From the NCBI GenBank assembly GCA_945859605.1, contig OX243811.1, positions 55,084,069 through 55,148,068 of the forward strand: DNA of 64,000 bases, written 5' to 3'. Shown piece after piece: positions 30,159 to 45,000 of this stretch. Position 1 is the stretch's first letter; every line of letters starts with the position of its first letter. The DNA is from Lumbricus rubellus. Taxonomy: Eukaryota; Annelida; Clitellata; Crassiclitellata; Lumbricidae. The notes below the pieces were generated by a model. It had not been told where the DNA came from. It made no database searches and worked only from the letters and a program-made list of their open reading frames with translations. The position numbers were made by a program, and so were the translations under genes.

Positions 30159-31999
30159 CAGGGCCGGATTAACCAGTATGCCATGTCTGCCATGGCGGCG
30201 GGCCCCCCGTCGTCAGAGGGCCCCCGCGTCTGCAAAAAATAATTTTTATTGTGCATTTTCCCATTTATTCAAATTTGCTTCAAGGACAGTGTGTAAATTT
30301 TGCGTCCATTGGTCATTGTTTTCTTCCTAGGGCGAAAAACAATTTTATTTATGTTGGCCTCTATGTTTGTGCCAGCTCTGATTTATGATTTTGTCGGTAT
30401 TCCATTTGGCCTACTTTTAGAAGAGATAGGCCAGAGTTACAGACAGGCGGACAGAGAGGGAGAGATCGGCCTTCTAAGAAGAGTCAGACATACATGTAGA
30501 CGAACAGACAGACGTAGACAAAGTAGAGATTCGGTTGAACTCTGTAATTGGTCTGCACATTCATGCACAAGGTGTATCATGTTATCTTTGGCTCAGTCTT
30601 ACAAAGGCAATCTATAATAATTATGTCAAAGAGGAATGCTATTAGACTACATGGATGCGTGGATCACGGCCATCTGAATTGAGTGTGGATGCAGAGAGGG
30701 GAAGAGTGAACTGTAAATTGTCACTTGTCAGTGCCTCTGAACTTCTCACCCACTTTCGTATAACTAGAACTCCGTATTAGGCCTATATGTTTCACGCACT
30801 CCCTGCATGCCACGGATGAAGATCCTGCGTGGTCGAGTGGGTTGTAGCCCGCTCGCCGCGCCGGCGGTCCGGGTTCAATTCCCGGTCGGATCTTTACAGC
30901 GGGTGGCTCGGTCGCAATATAAACGTGGAGTGTGAGGTTGTTCTCTGCCTCCGACACTAATCATCTTCGATATGAAACAGTGTCGTTAAGCCCTGAACAT
31001 TTCATTTTTTTGCATGCCACGGTGACTCATTTGACACCAGGGAGCCTGAGGGAGGGACGATCCTGAAGAGGGGAGAGGAAATTATCGCTGAAAGTTGTGC
31101 AGCCAAGGCAGAGGCGTAGTCACCCTACCTTTAGGAAAGAACCGCTAATAGTATCAAAATGGCGCCAATTGAAATTATGTTTCTCTGTCTAAAGCCGACC
31201 AAAGCTGGCTCTGACTTGTAGGATGATAAATCGGGCGAATCATGGATACCCGAGACCATACTCTATGCATGCGGGCTTGCATTCCACTGAAAATCACAAC
31301 TACTGTAAACTGGTCAATAACAGATTATATTTTGCCAAACCCGTAGGCCCGTAGTGGAGGTGGTCACTCGTCTTCTGAGGAGGAATGTGACCTGCAGTAT
31401 ATCATAATATCAACCTATAGCCTACGACAGCTGTGAAATATAGGCCTAATATATAATGGTACGTAGTGTGTCCGAGTGGAAGTCTAGATAAGTTTAGGCT
31501 ACATGGAGACCCGAGCGTGGGGCTTCTATTGCGGTCAGCGGTGGTGTTGGTGTCCACGACCCGAGTGTACAAGTCTACAGAGAATTTAATAAACGCGAAA
31601 CTCTGATTATGCTAGGCGTCTGCTAGGCCTATAGGGAAGGCCTAAAATAAATGTAAGTTGTCGAGGTGGTTAAAAGCTGAGCCTTCTTCAGTTTGGTTTC
31701 TCAACATGAATGCGTAACAAATTCCGATACTGGAAATGTCGGCATTTGTGATGATGAGCAAGCAGTAAGAAAAACCTTCAGCTGCTGCGAAAAGATGGCG
31801 AGCTCTCCTGGGTCAATCGAATCATGTAGGCCTACGTAGGCCTATATAAAGGTATGGCTGCAGATTATTAATATTATGGCTTCCCTGCTATTTGTTTGTC
31901 TCAATGGGCCCGTGGAGTGTGGTGACGGAAGGTAATGGTAAATTAGGGGCCCCCCTGAAAATATGGCGGCGGGCCCCCCGAGGGGTTAATCCGGGCCTG
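30159..31999. mobile_element. hAT element, 1841 bp, carrying a nested SINE
   Basis: Ends CAGGGCCGGATTAACC and GGTTAATCCGGGCCTG. A perfect 8-bp duplication GGGTTATG lies at 30151-30158 and 32000-32007. Sub-terminal GGCGGCGGGCCCCCCG occurs near both ends. The interior has no transposase that I recognise. The SINE at 30816-31010 inserted later. Confidence 0.9.
30816..31010 (+). mobile_element. tRNA-derived SINE, family 1, copy 2
   Basis: Same A box, B box and body as 5025-5216, with only a few base changes. Flanked by a perfect 12-bp duplication TGCATGCCACGG (30804-30815 and 31011-31022). Inserted inside the hAT element 30159-31999, which dates it as younger than that element. Confidence 0.92.
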
Positions 32000-32007
32000 G
32001 GGTTATG

Positions 32008-32393
32008 GTAATATTTAGCTTCAAAGGTTGCGTCATTATATAGCCTAATCGCAAGTCACTCATCTTGTCTGTATATTTCCAACATCCTGCATATGCCAGT
32101 TGCATGAGTCACGGTCAACAAAGGTTTCTCTCATGCTCCTCAATGTTCAAACACTGAGCTACAATTGCAGTGCTTAGCATTTCAAGCCTGGTTAGTACTT
32201 GAAAAAGCGGTCATCCATTGAACATATGCCATGCCGCCTTTCGCCCATGCAGCCCTGTTCACATCATGGTGCATAGTACTATCATAGCAATATCCTGTCT
32301 GGTTAAGAGGGTCAACCACTGGATCATAAATTCCACAAAATTTGAACATGAATGTTCCCATGATTCTATTGTCACTGTCATTCTGAACACGCA
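32008..32393. other. Non-coding spacer with a duplicated block
   Basis: The 32090-32205 part matches 6590-6720 (see that entry). Otherwise nothing recognised. Confidence 0.4.
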
Positions 32394-32633
32394 CAGTGGT
32401 GGCACCAGGATTTCAGTTTTGGGGGGCTGAAACCTCGCAGAGAAAATTTTCATTTTCATTTGCCAAACAAAATTTCTGACGACCTTTTTCTTAGTCATTT
32501 GGTAGAAATCTCATGGATATGTCACGTTTTTAGGGGAGGCTAAACATGGAAATATTTCATTTTTACACGTAAAAAAAAATCGATGGCCATATTTAGGGGG
32601 CTTAGCCCCCCCCCCCCTCTGGCGCCGTTACTA
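32394..32633. mobile_element. Probable small hAT element, 240 bp
   Basis: Imperfect inverted ends (CAGTGGTGGCACCAG against, in reverse complement, TAGTAACGGCGCCAG). A 7-of-8 duplication AACACGCA / AACATGCA lies at 32386-32393 and 32634-32641. GGGGGGCT and AGCCCCCCCCC lie inside the ends. Older than its neighbours. Confidence 0.55.
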
Positions 32634-33004
32634 AACATGCAGATACCTCCAGAGTTTTTACTACAGTGCATGAGCAGAAAAGTCTGAAGATGGCAAAAGT
32701 TAGGACAAATACGACAGTATGTAACTACCGTAAGTAGGCCCTATGGAGGTTAAAATGATGTTCTATCATAGGATTACTGTTGTAGTTATTTGCACTTCAG
32801 TCGAATGATCCTTTATCCACTGGACCAGACATTCTTTAATCTTTACATCTGTAAAGGCATGGAAGCAATTTTTACATACAACCATTGTTTTCTTTTAATA
32901 TGGAATAAAGTTCAGCATCATTGATAAATCCTAAGCCATCCTAAGTATACAATTCATGTTACAAATTGAGATTTATAGCAGCAAATGATTGTCTGCTATC
33001 GTTG

Positions 33005-36000
33005 TTATGACTTTTTATATAACAATCCAGTGGATGATCTTAACAAGTCCAACTCCTTCGCCAATTGCTCTGTGTGACGCAGACTCGATTCCTACAACAG
33101 AGAAACATTTGAAATCATGCATAATTGCATATTCATGTCCACAAAATGATTTATTTTACTCTAGGTAATACACAATATATAAATAATTATAAAACTAACC
33201 TAGATCACTAAATAGGGGCCTTTCGACAATGATCTCATTTACAAAAATCTATGAAAATTACTAGCACCATGTATGTCTTCCAACATTCAAAAGTCATTTG
33301 ACCAATGAAGAGCAGCACTGATTAGTGTCTCTTAAGAAGGAGCTACAGAAATTATAAGTTACAAAACGTGTTGTGTTATATACTATTCAATAATATCAAC
33401 ATGACTTAATACAGACAATGATAACAGACAATGATAAGATATACTTCAACAATCCGCGTAAATGTTTCAAATTCTGTCTGCACACTTGTACACACCTCTG
33501 AACTATAATAATTCCATTATAATAGCTTAGACAATGAAGAAGTTTATGTATTGCAACAATAAAGCTTTGCCACTACAGGATGGTTGGTTAGAGCAAAATT
33601 GGTGCAATATATGTTGAAATGCATTAAATTACTCTCAGGTCAATCCCACCTGTACTTGTGCTAGCTTGTGTTCCAAGGTTCTAGCACGGCTTTGCTCATT
33701 ATCCAGTTGCTGCTTCAACATTTTCATTTCCACATCCACTTCGAAGTGAGAGTTTTCAGCTACGTCAGTCAGGTAGGCAATTGTCTTGCGACTTGCCTGT
33801 AGAACACAGAAAAAGTAAGTCACTCTCAATTTCTTATGTTATCCTAAATCACACTGTAATGTATACTTGTATGCTTAAAACAAAGTAGAGGTTTCTAAAA
33901 ACAAACAGAATTGTCCAGTTAAATTCATTTAAACATTTTGATAATAGAGAACTGGTATAATAATTATTGCAATGGCTAACCTCCATTAAAGTCGTTGCTC
34001 TTTGCACTGATTCAGATGCCTTCTTTTTCTCCGATTCAGAAGCCTTCTTTTTCTCGTGTTTTGTCTTTCGTTTGGACCCCAATTCCACTGTCCTAGAAAC
34101 ACATCAAACTATTTATAAGGTAAAAGATAGAGAGTGACTGATGACAGAACAATAGAACATGTTAAGGTGAAACATCTATGCAGACGTGTTAATGTGCTAT
34201 TATGTTAATCCTCATCACAAAAATCAACTTACTGAACAAGTTTCTTAATTTCTCTCAGAATTTCTTCATCAATTGCGTCCACCTGTGAATACAACAACAG
34301 AGCTCTGAATCACGAATAAAATCAAAGTCCATCTCTGTGCAAACTACAACTAAACTGAATCATTAGAACTAAAGACCTAAACCAAACAACAAAAAGCACT
34401 GGTCATACAAATTGTACAAGTTCCCAATAGAAAATACACTGTAACATTGTAAACACTCAATTTGACTGGAAATACATGTAGGTATGCATTATGTATGACT
34501 GCATACATATTTCTATAGGGAACTTGTTCTGTACAGAATAGTTGATTAGGGGTCATTGCATAATTACGTAACGCCGAAAATGACCGTTTTTTACCCACCC
34601 ACCCACCCTGTAACGCTTCGTAACGTTTGCATTGACCCACCCACCCACCCTCCCCAGCGTTACGTAACGATTGCTACGATAAATCCTGAGTTGAGATTTA
34701 GGTCTACTATTGGCCTTTGTGAGCCCCTAATTATAATTCATATTTCATAGCGAATTTAATATAGTATATAAGCACACATGTGAATTATAATTTGACAGTT
34801 AGGCCTACTGTAGACTAGGCTTAAAAAAACACAATGTTTTATTTAAAATTTTAAATAAATGACAGTCATGCGTGAACTGTAATTTTCTTAAATTTTACCG
34901 CAAGAATAGAATTTTATATGTTTGAGATCGTGTCCACTAAGTAAAACATGCTTCAAAGTGGTTCTTCGATGTCAGAAATTCATTGGCAATTAGGCGTACC
35001 ACGTTGTTCCGTTGGTAAAACTATCCAAACAATTCGAACAGCGGTTGCCGGTTTGCACAAACTGGAGAACTGACTTGGCATGTAACTGGTGTCTACTGCC
35101 GGATCTTATTCAGATAAATAGACCTAATTCAGTTAAGTTTTAAATCAATATGATGAAGTTTAAACTTTGATCACATCATGTCTGAAGTGTCATTCGATAA
35201 AAATTAAATATTCATTAATAAATTTTTCAAGGCGCTACGTAACGTTCAGCTACCCCTACCCACCCACCCACCCACCCATGTAACGTTTAGTAACGTTTTA
35301 AGTGACCCCACCCACCCACCCTAGAGCGTTACGTAATTATGCAATGACCCCTTATCACCATTTGGCCGAATACGAATAATTCGACCAAATATGCTGAATA
35401 GGATTAGTTTACAAAGTAGGTCTAGCGACATTTAATATTCAAATGTAAGCAAAAATTTTAATTCTGTAAATTTAATACACAAACTAAAAGCAAACAGCTA
35501 ACTACATGCAATTTTTGCAACATTCTGCGTCTGCGTTACTTCAGTCCACTCATTTATAGCAGCCGCAATGCCGCATATGCAGAAACAGATGTTATGCGAC
35601 CATTTGTATTCGGTCCAACCGCTACTATTCGGCCGAATACTGAATAGCTATTTGAAATGCTACTGAAGTGAATGTTCGGTACAGCTATAATGAGAATACT
35701 TAACATAGTACACTTTTTTTTAGGTAACTCACAAAGGCACTGTGATTCGCTTACAACAGGAAACTTTTACAACACAAAGATGTTTATACTTGATAAACTA
35801 AAAGCTCGCTGCAGCGTACATTACTGTATACTTCTGATTTTGATCTTTGGACGTTATGAGATCTATTCAGCTCTTCAAGTTGTCTGTTGCTGTCAACTAG
35901 TGATGCATTAACATGTCCCAATGACTTGATTTCTGTCTGCAGCTCCAGCACAACTGACATGAACTTCTCTAGCATCACAGCCTAAAAGTAAACAACATTG

Positions 36001-39000
36001 CAAAAGCAACAATAACACTTTATAATCTACCATGCATGCTGCCCCACAGTGTAAGTAAGTACATAAGTACTGATGAAATTGTGCAAAAATGTAGATTGTA
36101 CACTGCAGTCAAACTACACCATTTTTGTTTGTAAAACAATTGATCTCTGCCATCATCAATAAGGTGAATGAAAAAGTTTGCATTTTAAAATTTCAGCGCT
36201 TAACTACAGTCAACTATGTCAGTAAACGATAAACTTTCGCTTTATATGTTCAAACAGCCCCATAAAAATTGAACCATCTGTTATCCTAACTGAGTTTTTC
36301 AGTCTGTATGTACAATTTGCATTATACTCATACATGTATAGTTGTATACAGAAACTTGAAACAGCGATACACCATTATTTTAATATCAACATATTTTAAA
36401 TTTCACTGTACTTGTAAATGGGACAGCTAGAGCCTAATTAGTTCAAACAGGATGAAATCCTGGACTGGATAGCATAATATTTCTCCAAACCACTAATTAC
36501 TACTTTGTAACTCACTTGTTCATTATTCTTTTTAAGATATTCATCATTTGTTCTTTCCATTTCAGCCACGTGGTCTGTTAAAATCTGCAATTTAAATAAA
36601 TAAATTTAATCAAAATATGGATGGTAAATGGTAATACTGCAAACTCAGCTTATTAATTCACAGCACTTAAAACTCAACAGCAACCATTAGGCCAACTGTC
36701 ACATAAAGCAACAGTCAATTAAGGCGACTACATAATGAGTCAATTAACAGTACAGGTACACATCATTAATGCGTGCCTCCTGGTGTCACGAGATTAATGA
36801 CGTACAACTGCTGGCTGAGTATACAAAATAATACAAAATAATGACATGCCTCCCATTGGCTGTGTGTTGACAGAGTTTCACTGGATATTTATAATACACC
36901 GATGCAGTTAAATATAATTATATCAGGCAGTACAAAGTAAGTGCGTGTAGAATCTAGGAATGCCAAACCATTTGTCTTAAGGAGCACAACACATTTTCAA
37001 CTCAACAGAAGCAGTGTTACTTGCTCAACTGAATAAGAACTTATACAAACAAACATGAAAATAATTCATGAAAACAAAGATTATCTTTGGGCAGAAATCC
37101 TTCAATGTAAGAATTGTAGATTTACAAGTGGGATGGTTTGAATGATAATGTTCAGTAAATTGTCTTAATGGATTCAGGCTAACACAGTATTGAAAAGCGG
37201 CTAGGAATAATGGGCTATTACAACAAACCTATTAACTTGCAGTTGGTTCTAACACAGATTTCATGTCTTCTCAAATGCTGAAAGTTTTAAACACATGTAA
37301 TGCTATGCGTACAACACCCTTTAATGCCGGAGGGTATAGGATTTCCCATACCATTTACTACCATCTCAGCATTAAAGGGTTAATAGGTTGCTATCTGAAT
37401 ATGTCATAAAAGATACAATTATAGACACTATCAACAGAAATAGCAAGATAATGACTAATTATGTATAATTTTATATGCACCTGTAAATTTGCTTCTGTTT
37501 CCGTGTGCTTGGCGTTCAACTCATCAAAGTTTTCCTTTTCTTTCGACATATTCGCTGTCTTCAGCTTTTCTTCTTTCAATCTGTAATCCAGTTCTTTATT
37601 CGTACTTTGTAACAGTGAAATGTTGTCATCCAATTCATTGTTCTTCCTTCGTAATTCATCAATCTGTGAATTTTTCTGGTCAGAACAGAAATCACTTTCA
37701 AATAAGCTAGAAAGCAAGTTATTTCACATCAGACAGGTTTTGTCAAGTTTTCTCACCACACAAGACTTACGCAAGTCCTATTTGGAACAGTATTTAGAGT
37801 TTAGTATTCAAATGGACAATAATTATTAATTCTTTTGCCATCAAGGCTGTGCACTAAGGTAGTTCAAAACTTTGTGAAAGTTTGTATGTAAGCCATCGCT
37901 ATCAGTGTGTATAAAAGATCACGAAAATATTGTACTTAGCACGTAATTCCAGCACATCATTAGAACTTCTTCCATTAAAGTAATTTACTGTGGCCAAGGA
38001 TACAAAAGAGTACCTCCAATTTTTCATGACTAATTTTCTTCTGAGCAGAGTGTCGTTCTTGAGACATCTGCTCTTTTAAATTCTTTATGCTTTCCTCTAG
38101 ATGTCTTTTCTGTTGTGAATATTCCCTGTCTTTTGTTTCCCTGAACATTTAAAGACACAAAAGAAATGATGTCAATTATAGATTATTCAAAAAGACACTA
38201 AACTCTCCTTTAAAGATATTCAAACACAGGCAAACATGGAATAATGCTGGAGAACCTTACACGAAAGAATCCATGCCTAATTCCTCAAATACAAGAAACT
38301 ATGCAAATTAATGTGTACTGCTGATAGCAAGCTGCATTAGCCAATATCTGGCAAACAATAAACTGATGACAAATAATAACATAAATAAAGCCTGATAAAC
38401 TTCTTAGTTATAACTTCACATCACGAGGGAAACTGGCATAAAAATATAACCTAATGGACCGTAGTAATGGTGTGGGTTGGGCAAGTAAATACTAAGCAAC
38501 ATTAAGCAACTGAATGGGTGATCACTCATGAAATAGCTGGTCATCTAAGCCAACCCAGTTCTCCATCTCCCCATATGGTATAGCTGAGACGTTAACATTT
38601 TAACAATGAGCTGCACTAGTTTCCCAGTCACTTCTAAATCTAAATTTGTGTGCCACTTTAACCTGTTACCGATAACATCATAAAGTCAAAATAAAGAATT
38701 CTGTGCACAATGCACATAATACCTTTCCTCCTTCAGATTATCTATAGCGCATGTCTTTTTATTGACTTCATCCTGATGTCGTTCAATTTCCATCTTTAGT
38801 TTCTTGTTTGACATAAGCAAGGCATCCATTGAAGCAACGAGTCTCTTATAATCGTCTTTCACTTTGACCAGTTCACGCTTCACCGGTGCCAATTCAGCAT
38901 CCTCAAATTCTCGACACACGATCAGGCGTGTCTCGGCCGCAGCCAGGTCAGCCTCTAAGCGTTCTCTGATGGAGAAGAGTTCCTTGTTCTTTTCTTTCAA

Positions 39001-42000
39001 CTGCTCAATCAGACAGTCTTTCTTTGCTTGCTCCACCTGCATTGATTCCATCGATGTCTGAAGACCTGAATGTGACCTCATCACCGTTTCCATCATGGCA
39101 GTAAGATTCACATTGTCTTGTTTTGCTACTGCAAGAGATTTCTGCAAACCATCCACCTGGTAAATAATATTTAAACTGGTCATCCACTTGGTAAATATTA
39201 CAAAAAGCAATGTGAAACTAATATGAAAGCAATGTGAAAAACACAGTGATTTGTAATTAAGATTTTGCATCTAATTAATTATAATTTAGCCATTAGTTAC
39301 ACTTTTTAAAAATTAGAATTAGCATTTTCGACGAGCCACTTAACTAATTAATTGTAGTAAAATTGTAGTAGTCCTCAGTTTTTATTCATCTGTTCCTCTG
39401 CCCACCTATCCATTCTGCTTTTTTGCACATGTATCCATCTTTCTATAATACAAACCACATTTTGTCCATCCACTTTCACCTTAGGAACCTGTAATTTTAT
39501 TATTTAATAAACGTGGCAACTGTATCAGCACAGAGGACCCTATGAAAGTTAATCAGCCACAGATGGCTTATAAATGCTTAAACACACTGTAAGATATATG
39601 CATTAAAGAAGTTGCCAGCTTGCTTACGAGATCATAACAAACTGTAAGTATATATATATATATATATATTATATTAAACAGTTAAATTAGATCATTTGAT
39701 TGTTCATTCATTCATTCATTCGCATGCTCACTTTCACTGCACAAGCACATCTAAGACCTGCCAATAATTACATATGCTACCGGGTTTCAGCACCAACATA
39801 AGATAAGAACAGTCAGTCAGAAATCTTACTGTCCTGAGATGTTCTTCTCTGGTTCGGTTAATTTCATCGACCAGCTTTTGCTTCTCTTCATTTACTTTGT
39901 CTCTGGCTGCCACCATGGCATCCATCTTCTTCTGCTCTTTATTCCAATTGCTCTTCAATGTCTCCAGCTCAGATTCCAGCTTCTGAACCAGTGTTTTGCT
40001 GGCAACCACGTCTGACTGAAGCTGAAATAGATGAAGATGATCTACAGATGTGGTAAAACAATTAAGAGAGAAACAGATGAATAATTCGGTGATACCAGCA
40101 TAGAGAGAGATGATGGTCCGCATAATTCAATGAAACGAGCCAAGTTAGGATGAACGGTATAAATGGATTATAACACTTGACGTCCAAGAAACAGATCCTT
40201 GCGTGACACCGCACATGAGAGGGCACACTAGGGATGAAGATTTAGTTGCACGTTGCCTTTGCTTAAACTACCAGACATGAGCTTTGCTCTTTGCTAGCTT
40301 TACGTTGAGTGCAAAACAGCTACAACTAAGTGTGATGGTTTATGATGTATAGAAATGGAAATAATATTCCAGATCAGATCAAGCAAGAATCTGTAGTTGA
40401 ACCTTAATGTTTTTGGCATCTGTGGCTGTAGAATTCTTCTTGAGTTGCTGAAGTTCTGCGACAATGTTTGGCATTTTGGTCAATTCTGCTTGCAACTGTT
40501 CTAGACGGCACGTCAATAGTCCATTGTCATAAGAAAGCTTTGTCTTCTGTTCCGTTAGATCATTCAAAGATTGCTCAATGTAGCTTTGAGATTTCTATAA
40601 AGCAATACATGAGTCAGAATGCATTTGTATTAAAACCAAATGAATTTAAGCAAAAATTCTATAGAGCACAAAAGTTTCTCAAAATGGTAAATCATGAACT
40701 AAAAGTATCACAAAATGCATTATATTTGAAGACTTCACCTGACGAGTTCTAGGCTTGAACCTTTTATATGGAAGGATGAGGAGGAGGAGGACGAGGAGGA
40801 GGAGGAAGAGGAGGAAGAGGAGGAGGAGGAGGAGGAGGAGGAAAAGGAGGAAGAGGAGGAGGAGGAGGACGAGGATGACGAGGAGGATGACGAGGAGGAG
40901 GAGGAGGAAGAGGAGGATGACGAGGAAGAGGAGGAAGAGGAGGAGGATGACAAGGAGGAGGAGGAAGAGGAGGATGAGGACGAGGAAGAGGAGGATGACG
41001 AGGAGGAGAAAGAGGAGGATGAGGACGAGGATGACGAGGAGGAGGAAGAGGAGGAGGAGAAAGAGGAGGAGGAGGACGAGGAGGAGGAGGGAGGACGAGG
41101 AGATGGCATAATGCTTCTCCTGTTCCTACTGTGCATAATAAATTATGAGGTGACTGCACATCACTTTCTGATATAGCAAAATGAAGAATAATTCAGGAAA
41201 TTTGGAAGTTTCCATTGGGCCAATTGGAGAAGCAATGTCATGATACCCAGTCTTCTTTTTTTAAGTGTAGATGTGTAACATGCATACGTATTAAGTATGT
41301 CCTGGTTGGTTTGTGATAGCAAAAGTATGTTTCCATGTCTTTGGTGTGTTAACTTAAAGCTTATTTAAAGTAACGCATAACAGATTTTAGGTCACTTGAG
41401 GTTTCTAAGTGTATCAGTAGTTTTAATTAAGACATTTCCCACCTGCTTTGTACATGCCATAGTTTAATCTTTTCTTGCAGAGTTGTATGTCTTTCAAAAT
41501 GAGAAGGCATTCATATATTTTATACCCAAATTTCCGCTATTATCTGTGTCTAGACCAACCTGCTGGGCTTTGAGATCGTCAATGCTGCCACACAGCAGTT
41601 GCTTTTCCTGTTCCAACTGTCGGCAGTTGCTTCTCTTGCCCTCCAACTCCAACTCTGCTTCATGCAGCTGTGTCATCAAATCCGACTTCTCTTTTGTCAG
41701 AGATTCTGTCAAATGCTCTAACTAAAGACAAAGAAAATATTTCACATCTCTGTGAGAAACCTAACAATCACACAAAACACTCATGACACAATGCAAAATG
41801 CTTATATAGAAAAATTTCACGAATCCATGCCAGTAAAAGCATGTGAAAATTTGATCATTAATACCTTGTAAAAATCTTAAAGCAGCAGTTCTATGGTTCT
41901 ACATTACTAGTACTGATACTGCATAGAAGCACTGAGCAGCATTACATGAAACATTAGAGCATATCACACCAGTCAAGTACCTTTTCTATAAGACAATTTT

Positions 42001-45000
42001 TGTCTCGGATAGATTTCTCATTTTCGACTTCCACATTTGTAATACTCTTCCGCAGTTCATTCATTTCCTGATAAAGTGCTTTCTCTTTTTCTGCCATTTC
42101 CTCATCTTTGATTTGAAGTTCTTTTTTCAAATCGTCAATGTGATGATGCAACTGGTTACTAACAAGAAAAACAACATTAAGTCAATTGTTCCTGGGTTTC
42201 AGATGCTACAACTTTAGTTAATAATTAATCAATTAGAAGAATCTTTACAATATTAAAAGCTCTATAATAGAGCAATGTTATATGAGTACCTCAATACTGC
42301 TGAGAGCATTGCACCGTTTTAAGTCCGCTGTAATGTAGTGCACAACCAGTTGAGTGCTTGTCCCAAAATTTAGAGTTCAAGCGTTTTAACTGACTAAACA
42401 ATTATGAATCTAACTAGTTTCCATGACCACACTTTCTTTGGGAACTCCACAGATGTCCGTACGTTCATCCACCATCCATCCATACATCTATTCATCCATC
42501 TATCAGCACATCCATCCATGTATTTCTCCATCCATCCAGCCGCAAACCCATCCATCCATCCGTTCATCCGTCCATTTGACAGCATTGTAAAATTAATATT
42601 AGCATAAAAATATGTTCAAGAGTGAAATTTTTCAATAAACAGTCAACATCAAGACATGAAGCCCTACCATCTTTGCTGGTAAAGATGAACATCTTGAACT
42701 GACTCCTTAAGTCGGTCTTTAAGTTGCGGTACATCTGTGCAATCAAATGCATCATTGTACATCGTGAGTTTCTCCTGTCTCTGTAAAAACATTATTTAAC
42801 TATTTAAGAGTTAATGTTTAAGTGGTGCTAAACAAGAATTTCCTTTCTGAACAGCAATACGAACCAGACCAATCAGCAGCAGTTACAAGTAAACGTACTT
42901 TTAAAAGAACAATCAATTTGACCGAATTAAACCTGTTTTATTACAGAAAGTTATTCAAAGCGGATTTAACACTTTAACAATGAAAGTGTAGATAAAGAGA
43001 ATGAGGCATTATGTCATTAAAGCGTAAGAAGCAGACCTCATTCAGCAGCTTATTCAGATGATCAACAGTAGAGTTCAGCCTTTTGTTTTCTTCTTCAAGT
43101 TGACCTTCAGTCACCTGCCACAAACACAAAAACATATCTAGTCTAATTTTCAAATAACTATTAATGAATGACAAATATGCTTATTCTGATGTCATTAGAG
43201 TCGTCAAAAGCTAGCATTACTCAAGCAGGTATTTTCTTGACAGTAAAATGACTGCTCAATTGATATCAAGATTCAAGACATAGTGTGAGAAACCTTCCTG
43301 CATCTTGCATTCTAACATTCTACTTTCCATTCTAAATTCATTCATATCTTTGCTACTTCATGTCTTGATATTGTCTTTGGATTTATATCCACAAAATTAT
43401 ACAAAGAAAATGCTACAACTTATATCCTGAGAGTTCTCTTTGCCAACAAAAACTGATAGTTCTGTTCACCTTGCTTTTTCTTCTCCTTAACGGACTTTGA
43501 CATGTAACTAGGTACAGCAATCACAAGTATTTTTCTTTTTTCAAATAAATGAATATACACAAATGTGTGTTTAATATATCGTCAATTAAGTAATTTTCAG
43601 TGTGCTCATAGTAATGGGTATATTTAATTGTTCATACTTTTCGCTCATCAAATGCTGCATTTATCTCATCAAGCTGCTTGATGAGGCTGGTGTACTGTGC
43701 CTGAAGCTTCTCAGTCTCAGCTAGCAGTAGGTTCTTGTCACTTTGAAGATTCTGACACATCTCAAACATATTTTCTAAAACATAAACACACATTGTTTGT
43801 TTGTATGTGCACTTGTTAAAGCACCCCTTCAAGCTTCACATACACAGAACATACACGACTGGCTTATTCCATTGTAACAGATCATCTCTAAACAGCTATA
43901 TACAAAGAGTGTCTGTTGTTGTCTTTTATGTTGAAAAAGATGAAAAATAACTTAAGTTAATAAACTGTGAACAGGCAGTGAAAGATTTCCTACCCCTTTC
44001 AGAATTAAGTTCAGAGTATTTCTGTTGAAATTCCTGTCGAAACTGTTGCTCCTGCTTGAAGACTGTCTGCCAGTGCGTGCTGTCCTGCTTCAGATTTGAA
44101 CAGTTTGAAGTCAGATTGCCCACCTGACAATGGAACACACTTGAAATACATTCATACGAATTAGCAGCAATAATTATTCATGTTACCATGTGACTCACTC
44201 AGTCATCCTTTACTGCACACATACACTAAACTGCTACAGGTACTACAGATTTCTATAATTACTACTAAAATATTGTAAGTAGCATAGCAACTGAGAAATA
44301 CCATAATGCCCAAACGAGAATCTCATTCCACAGAATTAACTTAGAACTCCTTTATCATTATAAGTATGCTACTGTGAAAAGTGCAACATGCAGTTTTACA
44401 TTCAAGCTGAGCAAATTCTTTTGTGCATAAGATAACAACAAGTCAACTTGAAGTGACTAGAACAAAAGCACATCCTAATTAGTTAGTAATAAAATACAAA
44501 ATAAAATCTCAACAATAGAAGCCAAAGATTTTGAACACTTCTTGATACCTTTTCTCGCTCCGCATCAAGAAGGCCCTCCATTTCTTGAACAAGCTTCACA
44601 AGAGACGTCTGCGAGCTCTCTAAAGTAGACCGCATAGAAACCTCTCTACTCAGCTCCTCCTTAAGGGACGAAATCTCCTCGAGAAGCTTATGCTCAGCTG
44701 CATCTGTGTCTGATTTCAGAAGCCGCTACAAAACCAATTCCACAGAAAACTTTGAATGACACCTTCTTGAAAAAAAGGAACAACTTATTAGGCTGTATTT
44801 GACTTGTAGATATGAAAAACCAGCAACGGCCTGAAAGTCCCACTAACATAATTAAATTCCATATAATCTAATTTAATGTAATCTAATCCAATTCAATGAC
44901 TTTGACAGCAATGTTATCATGATGCCGGACATTGACATTCTGCAAGTTTTCTGTTGAGCCATTTTATATTATTATATGCTATGTCACTACGTCTGGATCC

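Noticed and set aside
30300..30617. 105-codon frame as a hAT transposase
   Set aside because: No transposase motifs, and it lies inside a non-autonomous element.
33635..33649. Stop at 33635 as the end of CCDC150
   Set aside because: A consensus donor (CAG|GTGGGA) precedes it, and an exon at 33005-33091 continues the coiled coil in phase.
40735..41159. Long poly-serine, poly-proline and poly-arginine open frames
   Set aside because: All frames of a simple purine repeat are open; located in an intron between good CCDC150 exons.
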